NCBI GenBank assembly: GCA_036346405.1
Contig: CM070558.1
Coordinates: 1,054,001-1,118,000, forward strand
DNA: 64,000 nucleotides
Direction of reading: 5' to 3'
Origin: Phyllostachys edulis
Lineage: Eukaryota > Streptophyta > Magnoliopsida > Poales > Poaceae
Shown here: positions 36,253-47,345 of the stretch, in pieces
How the letters are laid out: every line of letters starts with the position of its first letter
Position numbering within the stretch: position 1 is the stretch's first letter
Notes under the pieces: generated by a model
The model's database searches: none
Told to the model about the DNA's origin: nothing
The model's input: only the letters and a program-made list of their open reading frames with translations
Made by a program: the position numbers and the translations under genes

Positions 36253-36450
36253 TCAAACCAACCCATAGGGATAAATTACCCCTAACTCACTCCTCAAGGT
36301 GGCAAATCTTGTTGGGTCTAAAGGCTTGGTGAGGATATCGGCTAGCTGAGCCTCGGACTCCACAAAATGCAGTACAATATCACCCTTCTCAACGTGATCT
36401 CTAAGGAAGTGATAGCGAATGTCTATGTGCTTGGTCCTAGAATGTTGCAC
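36253..36450 (-). pseudogene. Sirevirus RNase H, C-terminal end
   Basis: The frame reads MQHSRTKHIDIRYHFLRDHV, then FVESEAQLADILTKPLDPTR, ending at a stop at 36253. RTKHIDIRYHF and QLADILTKPL are standard copia RNase H C-terminal motifs. The upstream RNase H part (36450-36700) is disrupted by frameshifts. The stop marks the end of pol in the element. Confidence 0.9.
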
Positions 36451-36710
36451 TGGGTTTTTAGCAATGTTAATAGCGAAGTGTTGTCACAGAAGAGAGGGAA
36501 CACTAGCAAAAGTTAACCCAAAATCCTTAAGAGTGGAGACCATCCACAAAATCTAACTACAAAGAACTAGCAAAGACTACATATTCACTTCAAAGATGGA
36601 TTGTGCAATGTAAGACCGCTTCCTAGAAGACCAAGAGACAAGAGAAGTGCCTAAGAAATGACATGTGCGGATGTGCTCTTCCTATCTAGCCTCTGACCCG
36701 CAAAATCGAA

Positions 36711-37640
36711 TCAAAACCCCGAATGGACAAATAAGAAGAACAAGAATACCAAATGCCATATTGAAGGGTAGAGTGTAAATACCGAAAATACGCTTAACGG
36801 CTTGGCGATGTGAAGTCCTCGGTGACGATGAAACCTCGCCTGAGGCGGCACCGCGAAGTGGATGTCCGGTCTTGAGGCCGTCAGTACGAAGGAGCCGATC
36901 ATCTTTGCGGTACTCGCGTTGATCCACGGCTTCTCCTTCCTCATCTCGATCCAAAGCAATCGAAAGTCGCCATGGGAGTGGCGATCGCTTGCAATCACCC
37001 ATATCAAAACGCTTGAGCAAATCCTTGGTGTACTTCGCTTGATGGATGAAGATCTCTTCCTTGCATTGCTTGATTTGTAGCCCCAAAAGTAATTGAGTTC
37101 TCCCATCATGCTCATCTCAAATTCCTCGGACATGGTCTCGGAAAAACCGGAAACAAGAGCATTAGAGGAACCACCAAAGATAATATCATCAACATAAATC
37201 AACAAGCAGAAGTCATTGCCATGCCTAAGAATGAAAAGAGTCTTATCTACTTTTCCCATTTCAAAATCATTCTTAAGCAAGAAGGTCTTAAGTCTATCAT
37301 ACTGTGCTCTAGGGGCTTGCTTAAGACCATACAAGGCTTTGGATAGCTTAAAGACACGATCAGGGTGCTTGGGATCCTCAAAGCCAGGGGGTTGCCTAAC
37401 ATACACTTCCTCCTCTATAAAACCATTCAGAAAGGAACTCTTAACATCCATTTGATGCAACTTAAAACCTTTAGATGCAGCAAATGCAAGCAAGATCTTG
37501 AATGGCTTCTAATCTAGCAATAGGAGCGAAGGTCTCATCAAAATCTAACCCCTCAACTTTGGCTAAAACCCCGAGCTACCAACCTAGCCTTGTTTCTAAC
37601 CACGTAACCATCCTCATTTTGTTTCTTTTTGAACACCCAA
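36711..37640 (-). pseudogene. Sirevirus reverse transcriptase
   Basis: The domain starts with VFKKKQNEDGYVVRNKARLV near 37635. After frameshifts it continues from 37493 with KLHQMDVKSSFLNGFIEEEV (catalytic Asp), VYVRQPPGFEDP and KLSKALYGLKQAPRAQYDRL. The active-site motif YVDDIIFGG is at residues 100-108 of that frame. These are the hallmarks of copia RVT_2. Frame breaks after NYFWGYKS (about 37070) and near 37500 make it non-functional as it stands. Confidence 0.92.
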
Positions 37641-38239
37641 CGGTTCCTATAACATTATGACCACTAGGAGGTTCTACAAGGTTCCAAACTTTATTTCTTT
37701 CAAAATTCTCTAACTCCTCATGCATGGCATTGACCCAACTAGCATCGATAAAGCATGTGATATATCTTTGGGTTCAAAAGAAGCTACAAATGCAGAGTGA
37801 GAGAAAAGACTTGATCATGATACCGGAGCGAGTGACTCGCTCATGGAGATTACCAATCATCGATCCGGAGGTGTTGCTTCGAATGTGCAAAGGAGCGCTG
37901 GGGAGATAGCGTCTCCTCAACCTCCGCAGTATGCGACGATGAAGATGCAGCAGAGCCTCAATTGGAGGTGAAGCGATCGTGGCGGTGTTACGGAGAGTCA
38001 AGTAGGAGCATTAGCATCGGTGAAGGAGCATCATCAATTTCATCCTCATCTTCCTCAACAAATATGCTCTCTCACACTGTAAGTCATCTCAAACATCGGA
38101 TCTAGCTCGTGGCTAGTCTCATCAAAAGTGACATTGCATGTCTCTGGACAATGTTAGTTTCAACATTAAAAACCCTAAAACCCTCGAATGAGCGGGATAA
38201 CCCGAAATAAACCATCACAAGTCCTTGATTCAAATTTAT

Positions 38240-38779
38240 CTAGGTTCTGTCTTGAGAATAAAACACTTCGATCCAAAGACTCGAAAGTGAGAGACAGAGG
38301 GGTTTTTCGCCAAAACGAAGCTCATATGAAGTCTTGCCCAAAGACGGTCTCAAAAAGACACGATTTGAAATATGGCAAGTCGGAGCAATAGCTTCGGCCC
38401 AAAACCTCCTCGGTGTGTTATACTCATCCAGCATTGTTCTAGCCATCTCGACTAGAGTCCTGTTCTTCCTTTCCACAACGTCATTTTGTTGAGGCACGTG
38501 GAGAAGAGAACTGATGCTCAATACCGCGCCAAAGACAAAAGAGGCAAAAGAAGCGTTCTTGAACTCCGTGCCATTGTCACTGCGGATCGCTCTCAAGGCA
38601 CCAGGAAGTTCAGAAGCCAAACGAAGAACAAGGTCATGATAATGATCAAAAGCCTCATCCTTCGAAGCAAGAAAGAACACCCAAGAGTATCTCGAAAAAT
38701 CATCGACTATGACAAGAATGTACCAATTGCCACCGATCGACAAGAACCCTAGCAGACCAACAAGATCCATATGAAGCAA
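38240..38779 (-). pseudogene. Sirevirus integrase core
   Basis: The frame contains HMDLVGLL (first catalytic Asp), VIVDDFSRYSWVFFLASKDE and AIRSDNGTEFKNASF (second Asp), then VPQQNDVVERKNRTLVEMAR (catalytic Glu). It ends in TSYELRFGEKP, the start of the integrase C-terminal region. A GAG-pre-integrase segment (GHIGFDH and a His/Cys cluster) is visible with frame breaks at 38790-38945. The region between integrase and reverse transcriptase (37640-38240) is too broken to follow. Confidence 0.92.
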
Positions 38780-39138
38780 CTATCCCGGTCCGTCACCATG
38801 ACCATAGTCAATGACGGTGTGAGGCAAGAACTTGCTTGCCATGCCTACTGAGCGCTACATACAAAGATCCTTGATGCTTTGAGTTTAGGCAAACCTCTCA
38901 TGAGATCAAGGCCGCTAACTCGTGTCGATGATCAAAACCAATGTGCCCCAACCGTCGGTGCCAAAGCCGATATCCGAAGAAGAAGCAATTAAGCACTTAA
39001 GGGATCCAAAGAAGAGATTGAAAAATCAGCTCCAAAATTTCTACCAACTCTAGAAATCCCAAAAACGAGCTCACCAAAAGAATCAAGCACACGACGGGCA
39101 TTCTTCTTAAAACGAGTCTCATAGCCATCATCGAGAAG

Positions 39139-39417
39139 TCAGGAGACGTAAAGGAGATTGTACCTTAGCTTAGACACAAGCGACGCGTCCTTGAGAATGA
39201 ACTTGTCGTTCACCCTAATCATTCTAGTTCCTTCAATGCGCCCTTGTGTATCATCTCCAAAGGTGATGAAGTCATCACCGGTTGATCGCGTGAAGGAGGT
39301 GAACCATCTTGAGTCTCCGGTCATGTGGCGTGAACACCCGGAGTCGACGAACCATGTGTTCTTCCCCCTTCCGCGCCAATCCTGAAAATCAAGGAACAAA
39401 AGAGCGATGTGTCTCAA
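39139..39417 (-). pseudogene. Sirevirus protease and start of pre-integrase
   Basis: TWFVDSGCSRHMTGD carries the aspartic protease DSG triad (Asp25 of the open frame) and the copia signature SRHMTGD. Downstream, FGDDTQGRIEGTRMIRVNDK and NLLYVS match the adjoining region leading to the GAG-pre-integrase domain. The upstream join with gag (about 39389-39430) is frameshifted. Confidence 0.9.
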
Positions 39418-41685
39418 TACTGGGGTTAGTTAAAAGCGACTTGGGAATCCAGTACTGAGACACTCGTCTGCGAGTAGTATGCAAAGCAGATGTGCTATCC
39501 TTGACTTTATTAGCAGTTCTATTATGAGCAATGGTAACAAGGACATGAGATGCATCCTGTCTAGGAACATAGTGATGAGCATGTGCAACAAATCCTAGAC
39601 TGGGTTTCTTCTTTTGGATGTGACCATGTCTCATAAAAGCTCTAGGTTGATTAGATGACATTCTAGCAATATTTCTCTTAGCGTTCTTCAACCTACGCCA
39701 ACAGAACTCAACCAAATGTCCACTTTTCCTGCAATAGGTGCAATGGTATTTTGTACCACTGGGAGAAGCACCTTTTGCCTCAAAAGAAGGTTGGACAAAC
39801 CCTGCAGATTTAAAGACAGTTTTTGCAGGTTGGGTTTTAAATTCAACTAAGCCATTTTCCAAGACCTGAATGACATTAGGCTTGGACATGTCCTGAGCAG
39901 AGTTGTATCCTAAACCTTGCTTCTTAAAAGGAGTTTTAGATTTATCTAGAATCATGTTTAACTGTTTTTCACCATTAGAGAATCTTTCTAAAGTATCCTT
40001 GAGATATGCATTCTCTTTTTCAACTTTAGCACATGATTCACAAGTCTTGCCCTTAATGGCTCTAGCATGTTTCTCCTTAAGATGAGCAACTTCAAGCTTA
40101 TAGGCAGCACAAGAAGCACAAGATGTAGAATCAATTGTATTCTTAAGCTTGGCAAATTTAGCTCTAACTGCTTCTAGAATATCCTTAACTTCATGTTCAC
40201 GTTCTAAGCAGAAAGAGCAAAAGCTAGATTTCACATTGCCAGAAGCATCCAAATTGCTAGACTCTAAGCATTTTTCACATGGAGCAGATTTAACATCAAT
40301 TAGCTCAGTTCTAGCATTTTCAAGTTGATGCAAAGCAATATCATGAGCAGATTGTAGCTTAGGCAGTCAGAGTGCAAAGCATGGCAGATGAACATTCATC
40401 AACATCTAGACTCTTAGCATTCACAAGTTCTAATGTCAAATTCTCGACTTGTGACTCTAGATCCTTGTTCCTAGCCATGGTAAACTCTAAAGCCTTATCC
40501 TGACTAAGCAATTGCTCATACATGTTATCGCATCTAGCAGAAAGGACATCATAAGATGGGAGTACCTCATCATTGTCATCGACGTCGATGGAGTCGGCCA
40601 TGAAGCACATGCCGGTGAAGTCCTTGGCCTTCCCTTTCTTGTCTTGAGGGATCTCCTCTTCCTTGTCCTCCTCGCTTCCGGAGTCCACATCACTCATGGA
40701 TTGATCTCCAAAAGCGGCAAGGACCCGGTGAGCCGCCTTCATGAGCTTGGCAGCATCATACTTGGGCTTGCCCCCTTTAGGCTTCTTCCAGGCAAGCTTC
40801 TCATTCTTGTGGTTGCCCTTACCTTTCAGCTTGGGGCACTTGGCCCGGATGTGATATAGCTCTCCACACTCATAGCATGTCACAGGGCCACCTCTCTTTC
40901 TGTTTTTGATAATGTTATATGCCCGTGTGACTTTCTTGGCTAAAAGAGCTAAATCAGCCTCAGGAAGACTTTCAAACTCTTCTTCTTGAATAGCAGATAA
41001 ACACGCAAGAGAAAAACCAGAAGAAGACTCAGAAGAACCATCAAGAGTCCCTTTGAGAGGATCAGCCACCAAAGCCATGTTATCCTTCTTAGGATTACCG
41101 CCTCTCTTGATCTCATGAGTTTTTAGCTTGCTATAAAGCAGCTCCAAAGTGAGATTAGAGAGATCGACATTCTCCTCTATGGCAGTTGCCTTCATCTCCC
41201 ACTCCTTGGTGTTGATTGCAGCCAAGAGGTGGGTGGCATTCTCGATTGAGAGTACTCAATGTCAATGACTCTCATCCGATTGATCACCTTGTTAAAACGA
41301 AAGTAAAGACGCCATCGATGCTCTCGCCAGACGCATCTCGAATTTGTTGTACTCTCGCTTGTAGACATTCTCGACGCACTTGCTTGATCCGGGACGATCC
41401 TCATGGTAAGTTTCGAGGGTGTGCCAAATCTCATGTGATCGCAAGGTTGCAAATTCTATCGTACTCTTGCCTACCAAGCCCAAAGATATAGAAGGTTCTT
41501 TGCCTTGTTGTTGTTAGCTAAGAGGGTCTTTGGGCGTAACAACCAGAGCAACTTCGGCAAAACGAGGATCGAACAACCTCCCATATAGCTTGTCCTTCGC
41601 TCTCAAGGAAGACTCGCATGCGATTCTTCCAATAGGCATAGTCGAGCCCATCGAAGACATGCGGCTTGGTCGAGTACTTATCCAT
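39389..41685 (-). pseudogene. Sirevirus gag with two zinc knuckles
   Basis: The likely start is ATG at 41685 (MDKYSTKPHVFDGLDYAYWK). A frameshifted stretch follows to about 41225, then an open frame with the zinc knuckle CYECGELYHIRAKC (C117, C120, H125, C130 of that frame). A second frame from 40333 has coiled-coil character with repeated CxxC pairs (PCEKC, FCSFC, SCASC, TCESC) and a second knuckle, CTYCRKSGHLVEFC (C198 to C211). Two CCHC knuckles and a long coiled coil fit Sirevirus-type gag. Stops and frameshifts near 40340-40360 and 41230-41450 break it. Confidence 0.88.
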
Positions 41686-41728
41686 CGCCAAGTTCAGAGA
41701 CCGGTTAAGATCAAGATTGAACTAACCG

Positions 41729-41741
41729 GGCTCTGATACCA
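41729..41741 (-). promoter_or_regulatory. Sirevirus primer-binding site (initiator Met tRNA)
   Basis: The plus strand GGCTCTGATACCA is the reverse of TGGTATCAGAGCC, lying 2 bp from the LTR start at 41744. It marks the right LTR as the 5' LTR. Confidence 0.9.
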
Positions 41742-41743
41742 CT

Positions 41744-43645
41744 TGTTGGACCGAAAAGGCGACTAGAGGGGGGGGTGAATAGGAGCACTATCTATTTTTT
41801 TTGCTTTAATCTGATTCAAACATGATATTGACTCCAATAGCTATGAGAACTATGAAGATCAATATATGTAAGCGTAGCGGAAGACTTGTACTTAATCCTC
41901 TTCAAACCCCCAAAAGAAACGAGCAAAAACACAAAAATCAGCCTGACGAACAGTGCTGATGAACAGTAATGGTCGAACCAGATGAATAGTGGCGGTTGTA
42001 CCTCAGTCCGGTCGAACCGGATGAACAGTGTCGGTCGTTCCGCATGAATAGTAAAATCAGGCGAATGAACAGTAAACAGCCTGAAAAAACAAAAACAAAA
42101 ATCGACGTAACTTTTGATCCGCTTGGCCAAACTCCACCAAATTTGAAACACATCTTTCTAATGATGTCAGGAACCTATTCCAAGCGACGATCGAGAAGAT
42201 CCACGTCAAAATTTTGATCTTTTTGCATTTTACCGAAGGAGGGTTCAAAACCGAGCAAAAACGTAAAACTTGATCCAAAACTTGCTCGTGGGTGGATAAT
42301 GATCAAGATGACCTTAGATGGGTTCTCACATATCCCAGCAAGCAAGATCAAGAAGAAAAACCAAGCAAAAACTCGCGGATCAAAGAAAGACCTCAAATCA
42401 CCAAATAGAGAGAAAGAAAGCAAATGAACTCATCTTTGAGAGAACTTTCTTTGGATTGATTTGATGTGGTATTGGTTTACAGCCACTCCATCAAGGAGGA
42501 CAAAGACTCAATACATGAGCACGAAATCAAATCCAACTCTCTAGAACCCTAACCTCCACTAATCCTCTCCCTAAGCACAAAAACAAAACTAGGGTTTACA
42601 ATGCAATGAAAGGATTGAGGTGGCTGTCCAGCACACCCCTTATTTATAGTGGAGGCTTAGACCTTCTAGAAGAGTAACCCTAATGGGCTCCCGTTAAGGC
42701 CCAAAACAAACGGGTCACACACGCACGCATCTCAAAGCGCCGTCTTCACTTTTCTTGACCTAATCCACTTCTTGACGCACCGACTTGCGCTGCGGGTTGG
42801 CATTAGGTCACCAAGGCGGTATTTGGTGAAATTACCAAAATACCCCTTCTCGATCTTTTTGCAAAGACCGAGTCCCATCTTCGTGAAGCACCTCCCATGC
42901 TTCGCCACGTGTAGGTTGATCCAGCGGCTCTCTTCATGTCGGCAAGTCTCTCCCATCCGGCTCCCACCGAAACCACCATGGCACTTGCACCGACCCCCGC
43001 GCCGCTTGATCGAACCCGTCGCACCAAACTGCCCGTTCGGTCACCTTTGTCCCTCTTGTGCAATGCTTGACTCCATTGACCTCACCCGGCATCCTCGATC
43101 GTTCTGGACCTCAGCTCTCCAAGCTTACTCCCGATCATCCTCGCCGCTGACCGTCATTGACCTCCAAGCAACTCGCACATCAATAGACAAAGAAATCGAA
43201 TCCGAAACAAGTTCTTCACAACTTGACCCACGTTAGTCAAAACATGCATCATGCAACACATATACCATGAAACCCATGAACTTGACCTAACCCAAAAGCA
43301 ATTCTCCAATTGAAAAGACAATCAAGACAAAATCGGTATTACCGCCATGTTATGGCCGGACCGCATTCCATAATCATGCGGTTGTACCGCTACCAGAGAA
43401 AACCAAAACATCCCAAAATACACTCGCTCGAAAAACCATACCGCACACATGCGGTCATTCCATGATGCGGTACTACCAACAACCAAGGCATGGTACTATC
43501 AAGATCGCGGTCGCATGCGCTTACACGCGCGCAGACGACGGATTATCCTGACACTTGCTGAAAACGCTGTTTCGACAAACCGAGAACGACATTGCCAATT
43601 GTAACATCATCCTAAGATCTCAGGCATATCCCCATGATATCCACA
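41744..43645 (-). repeat. 5' LTR of Sirevirus
   Basis: About 1.9 kb, same ends as 32605-34497, followed by the TSD GCTAC. It carries the same ATGAACAGT-rich segment (about 41945-42080). Relative to its partner it has many 1-2-base gains and losses. Confidence 0.9.
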
Positions 43646-43650
43646 GCTAC

Positions 43651-43853
43651 ACATAAAGGAAACTTGTGTTGCTAACCCGTGTTGAGTGGGAAGGCAGAAC
43701 TTCTTGAAGATAAGTGTTGAAGACCGCTAATGACGCGATGAGTCGTGCAAGAGGAGCCACTGCGTGTGGCAACAAAGAGAAAGCCGTTGCGCGTGGCAAG
43801 AGGTTACGGGTGATCCGTCTCGAGAGTCGACATGTCAAGATTAAGGGGGAGAT
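43651..43853 (+). mobile_element. Internal unit 2 of the array, right part
   Basis: Resumes the array unit after the Sirevirus (ACATAAAGGAAACTTGTG) and ends in the tract AAGGGGGAGA before LTR 3. Non-coding. Confidence 0.85.
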
Positions 43854-44292
43854 TGTTGGAAATTAATCTGGACTTAGTATTTGCATTTAGTTGCATGGAA
43901 GGAGTAGTGGACTGAGTGCGCACATGTGCATGCAGCTTTTGCATGCGCAGACCTAGTCGGAGGCACAACGCAAGAATTAGTCGTGAGTTAGTTGTGCTCA
44001 TGAGCCGTGAGTTCAGGCTCGTGGCGTGAGTTGAGTCTGTAACGTTAGTTTGTTGAGTAGTTAGTTTTGCATGCACCTAGACGTGTGAGTCATGGCGCTA
44101 ATCCAGGAAGTCAGTGGACGCTAGTAGTGGTTGTTAAGCCCAGTGCAAGTCTATTTAACTTTGGTTGTATCTAGTACACGAGGATCGAGAACAGAGAGAA
44201 CAATGTAGTTCAAACAAATGGCGGTCGCGTGTGTGTGTCCACAAGTATATGCTCGTGTGTTTGAGTGAGTTTTCTCTGGGTTAATCCCCACA
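43854..44292 (+). repeat. LTR 3 of the array
   Basis: 439 bp, TGTTGGAAATTAATC to CCCCACA, followed by ATTGGTATCGAGCG. It shares this primer-site variant with LTR 2. Confidence 0.9.
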
Positions 44293-45423
44293 ATTGGTAT
44301 CGAGCGAGGAGATGCTACCCGGCGGAGAAGTAGCACGATTTGAGCGCTGCTCGGCCGAGAACGGCGGTGCGGTGTGGTCGGCAGCAAAGAAGGTATATGG
44401 CGCGTGGTGGCGCTGGCACGGATGTGCACATAGCGTATATGTGCATAGCGGCGGCCAGGAGCGGGCGCGTGCGCGCGGAGCATGCAGCAGCAGCGACGGA
44501 ACAGCTCATGCATGCATGTGCAGTGGCTGTGCATTGCACTAATGCATGCAGGTGCTGCAGCAGCCCACTAGCAATGCGATGCGATGGTGCGCAGCGGCAT
44601 GCGTCGGGCGGAGGTGCACGCGCACCGGCGGCGAGCCACTTTAGCACCATGTGCCAGGAACGTGACGGTGGAGGTCCGTGCCGCCGTGGCGAGGCCAGCG
44701 TGGTGTGCTAGAATCGCACGTGACGTGCGCACCGGTGGCGGTGACGTGATTGCCGTGGAGTAGGCCGACGACGGCAGTCTCCACAGGAGGTGGAGGCCGG
44801 CGGCGGCAAGGTGAGGCGGTGCGAAGCCGCCGGGAAATGGGTCGGCATGAGGCCGACAAATGGCGAAGGCATGGAGGCCGTCGTCGCAGGAAGAATCAAG
44901 GTCGGAGTCGCCCGGTGGGTCATGTCACCGGCGGCAAAGTTGTGGCGGCCAAGAGGTAACGGTGAAGAGTGGAGGCAGCGTGTCTCCAAAATACATGTTA
45001 CCAAGGAGCGTCGTCATCAACCGACAAGACAAGATGGGCGAATGTACTGTCCATCTCCGTGTACCGACGAGAAGAAGCTGCGGTGGCGTCCATGTTCACA
45101 GTCGTGGATGGTGGGGGCGACTGTAATGTCACTCAAGAGTGATCACGTGGCGAGAGCGACTGTACTGTCCCTCAAGGAGTGCACCACGTGATAGAGAAGT
45201 GGCTGCATGGATTCAGCTACACATAAAGGAAACTTGTGTTGCTAACCCGTGTCGAGTGAGAAGGCGGAACTTCTTGAAGATAAGTGTTGAAGACCGCTAA
45301 TGGCGCGATGAGTCGTGCAAGAGGAGCCGCTGCGTGTGGCAACAAAGAGAAAGCCGCTGCGCGTGGCAAGAGGTTACGGGTGATCCGTCTCAAGAGTCGG
45401 CATGTCAAGATTAAGGGAAAGAT
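44293..45423 (+). mobile_element. Internal unit 3 of the array
   Basis: About 1.13 kb, matching unit 1 throughout and uninterrupted. The polypurine tract is changed to AAGGGAAAG before LTR 4. No protein-coding motif. Confidence 0.85.
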
Positions 45424-45862
45424 TGTTGGAAATTAATCTTGACTTAGTATTTGCATTTAGTTGCATGGAAGGAGTAGTGGACTGAGTGCGCACATGGGCA
45501 TGCAGCTTCTGCACGCGCAGACCCAGTCGGAGGCACAGCGCAAGAATTAATCGCGAGTTAGTTGTGCTCATGAGCCGTGAGTTCAGGCTAGTGGCGTGAG
45601 TTGAGTCTGTAATGTTAGTTTGTGGAGTAGTTAGTTTTGCATGCACCTGGACGTGTGAGTCATGGCGCTAATCCAGGAAGTCAGTGGACGCTAGTAGTGG
45701 TTGTTAAGCCCAGTGCTAGTCTATTTAACTTTGGTTGTATCTAGTACACGAGGATCGAGAACAGAGAGAACAATGTAGTTCAGCAAATGGCAGTGCGTGT
45801 GTGTGTCCACAAGTATATGCTGTGTGTGTTTGAGTGAGTTTTCTCCTGGGTTAATCTCCACA
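45424..45862 (+). repeat. LTR 4 of the array
   Basis: 439 bp, starting TGTTGGAAATTAATC and ending TAATCTCCACA (one change from CCCCACA). It is followed by ATTGGTATCAGAGTG as after LTR 1. Confidence 0.9.
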
Positions 45863-46049
45863 ATTGGTATCAGAGTGAGGAGATGCTACCCGGCGCGGGC
45901 GAAGTAGCATGATTTCGGGCACGGCTCAGCCAGGGAACGGCGGTGCGGTGTGGCCGGGCAGCAGCAGCGCGACGCACGGCGGACGCGGCGTGGATGTGCA
46001 CAGAGCGTATACGTGCACTGCGGCGGCCTGGAGAGGGTTAATCCCCACA
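45863..46049 (+). mobile_element. Truncated internal unit 4 joined to the last bases of LTR 5
   Basis: The sequence follows internal unit 1 up to GGCGGCCTGGAGAGG, then jumps to GTTAATCCCCACA, the end of an LTR, and the TSD GCCCA. A deletion removed the rest of the unit and nearly all of a terminal LTR. Only 2-3 G residues are shared at the junction. Confidence 0.85.
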
Positions 46050-46663
46050 GCCCACACCAAGACCGGCTTGGCCCTCCGCTTCGTCGGCTCCGGCTGCCTC
46101 GTTTCCACCCTCACCATCTTCTTCCTCCTCGACAAGCAGGGCAGCATCCAGCGTGTCGACGTCGGCATCACCTACGCTTTGCTCCTGGGCGGGCTAGTGC
46201 TCGACGCGGCCGCGCTCTCCATGCTCTTGTGCTCCAACTGGACGTTGGTCTTCCTCGAGGACACCCCACGGCTGGCGTGGCTCGCGAAGGCGATCAGGCT
46301 CTTGCGGTCTCGGCTGCGGCAACGGCGCTGGTCGGAGAGGACCTCGCAGATGAACCTCATCAGCTACTGCCTGGGCAAGCCGGACGGCAAGGACGACGAA
46401 GGTGGTGGCCGCTGTAGCAACTGCTGCTTCGTCAACCAGCTGGTGACCCGCGAGCTCGCAAAGGTCCCGGAAAAGCTGCGCGCCAGGGAGATCTTCCACT
46501 TCTTCTTCATCCGGCGCGAGCGCCTCAGCTGCAGGAAGCAGCAGGGAGAGGAGGAGCCCTTTCTCCGCACGTGCAGCAGCTCAGCCGTGGCGGCGAGCTC
46601 ATGACCATTGTATGGTTCCTCATGGCACACGCGGGGATCGGCGACATGTACGAGATCCAATGA
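46050..46663 (+). pseudogene. DUF4220/DUF594 gene, copy A, 3' part
   Basis: Coding resumes after the duplicated GCCCA with AHTKTGLALRFVGSGCLVST, matching residues 321 onward of copy B. It carries the last two transmembrane segments and the linker to DUF594 through FFFIRRERLSCRKQQGEEE. At about 46555-46580 the sequence jumps to LSRGGELMTIVWFLMAHAGI, then GDMYEIQ and a stop at 46661-46663. The jump changes frame and removes the region that copy B has from about 58265 onward, most of DUF594. It retains the natural C-terminus, which copy B lacks in this window. Confidence 0.88.
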
Positions 46664-47065
46664 AGAGAGGGTACGCCCAAGATCGTCGTCCATAACCAGT
46701 GATTAAAGCTAGCTAGGCCATGTGTTTACTTGTTTAGCTGAGTCTAAGTGCTGTGCTGCACGTATGTATGAATCTAAGTCTTTCCAGTAGTTTTGCTGAT
46801 CGTGCGGTTGAACGACTGGTAGAGTCCTTGTACTCCTGTATTTACTTTGAGAAGAGTGTTCGTTCGTCTTCCTCTGGCGTGTGTGCGTTGGTGTCCAGAT
46901 AACGTGCGTGTGTGTGAACCTTGTCTGATTCTATCTAACACGGTACGATCGATATGAAATTTAGACTTTGGGTATGAAATATTTTATCCCCATGATATAT
47001 TTATGCTAAGTGAGTTTTGAACTCAGTTCAAACTAATTTGAACTATTAAATTTAATGCGACAATA
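46664..47065 (+). other. 3' flank of gene copy A
   Basis: Non-coding. The last part (about 46990-47065, with CAGTTCAAACTAATTTGAAC) is paralogous to 51839-51890, so it is part of the duplicated gene unit. Confidence 0.6.
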
Positions 47066-47345
47066 CACTAGTACAGAAAAGGTCTTCACAGACGGTTCAA
47101 AAACGTCATTATAGACGGTTTCATGAGCCGTCTGAGTCTATGGGTCAGTGATGACATGCGATCATCACAGATAGTTTTCGAACCGTCTGTGATGCATACT
47201 ATCACAGACGGTTATTAACTCAGAACCGTCTGTGATATCCGACTATCACAGACGGTTTATAGATGGAACCGTCCGTGATATCTTATGCATCACAGACGGT
47301 TTGTTCTAAAGAACCGTTGTGATATTCTTTTTATATTACTAAATC
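47066..47345 (+). mobile_element. One terminus of a CACTA element
   Basis: It begins CACTAGTACAGAAAAGG and carries at least eight subterminal copies of ATCACAGACGGTT or its reverse complement up to about 47320. This is the usual structure of a CACTA end. The paralogous flank at 51885 lacks it. No matching right terminus was found downstream, so the element is truncated or rearranged. 47345-47680 may be its interior; nothing coding is seen there. Confidence 0.75.

Larger units (their letters stand above)
32605..43645 (-). mobile_element. Sirevirus (SIRE/Maximus-type Ty1/copia), nested in array unit 2
   Basis: Two LTRs of about 1.9 kb (32605-34497 and 41744-43645) begin TGTTGGACCGAAAAGG and end GATATCCACA on the plus strand. 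The TSD GCTAC flanks the element (32600-32604, 43646-43650), and the empty sequence is visible in unit 1 at about 31018. A reversed tRNA-iMet primer-binding site at 41729-41741 and a reversed polypurine tract at 34498 set the minus orientation. Gag, protease, integrase, reverse transcriptase and RNase H appear in copia order, all with frameshifts or stops. Repeated polypurine-like tracts upstream of the 3' LTR are typical of Sireviruses. Confidence 0.93.
29666..46049 (+). mobile_element. Tandem array of a small non-autonomous copia-like LTR element
   Basis: The insertion is flanked by the 5-bp TSD GCCCA (29661-29665, 46050-46054) within gene copy A. It consists of LTR (29666-30104), interior, LTR (31257-31689), interior split by a Sirevirus, LTR (43854-44292), interior, LTR (45424-45862) and about 170 bp of interior. 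It ends GGTTAATCCCCACA, which equals the last bases of an LTR. Each LTR is about 433-439 bp and starts TGTTGGAAATTAATC. An ATTGGTATCAGAG-type primer-binding site follows each, and AAGGGGGAGA-type tracts precede LTRs 2 and 3. The interiors (about 1.1 kb) are GC-rich and carry no gag or pol motif. Confidence 0.85.
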
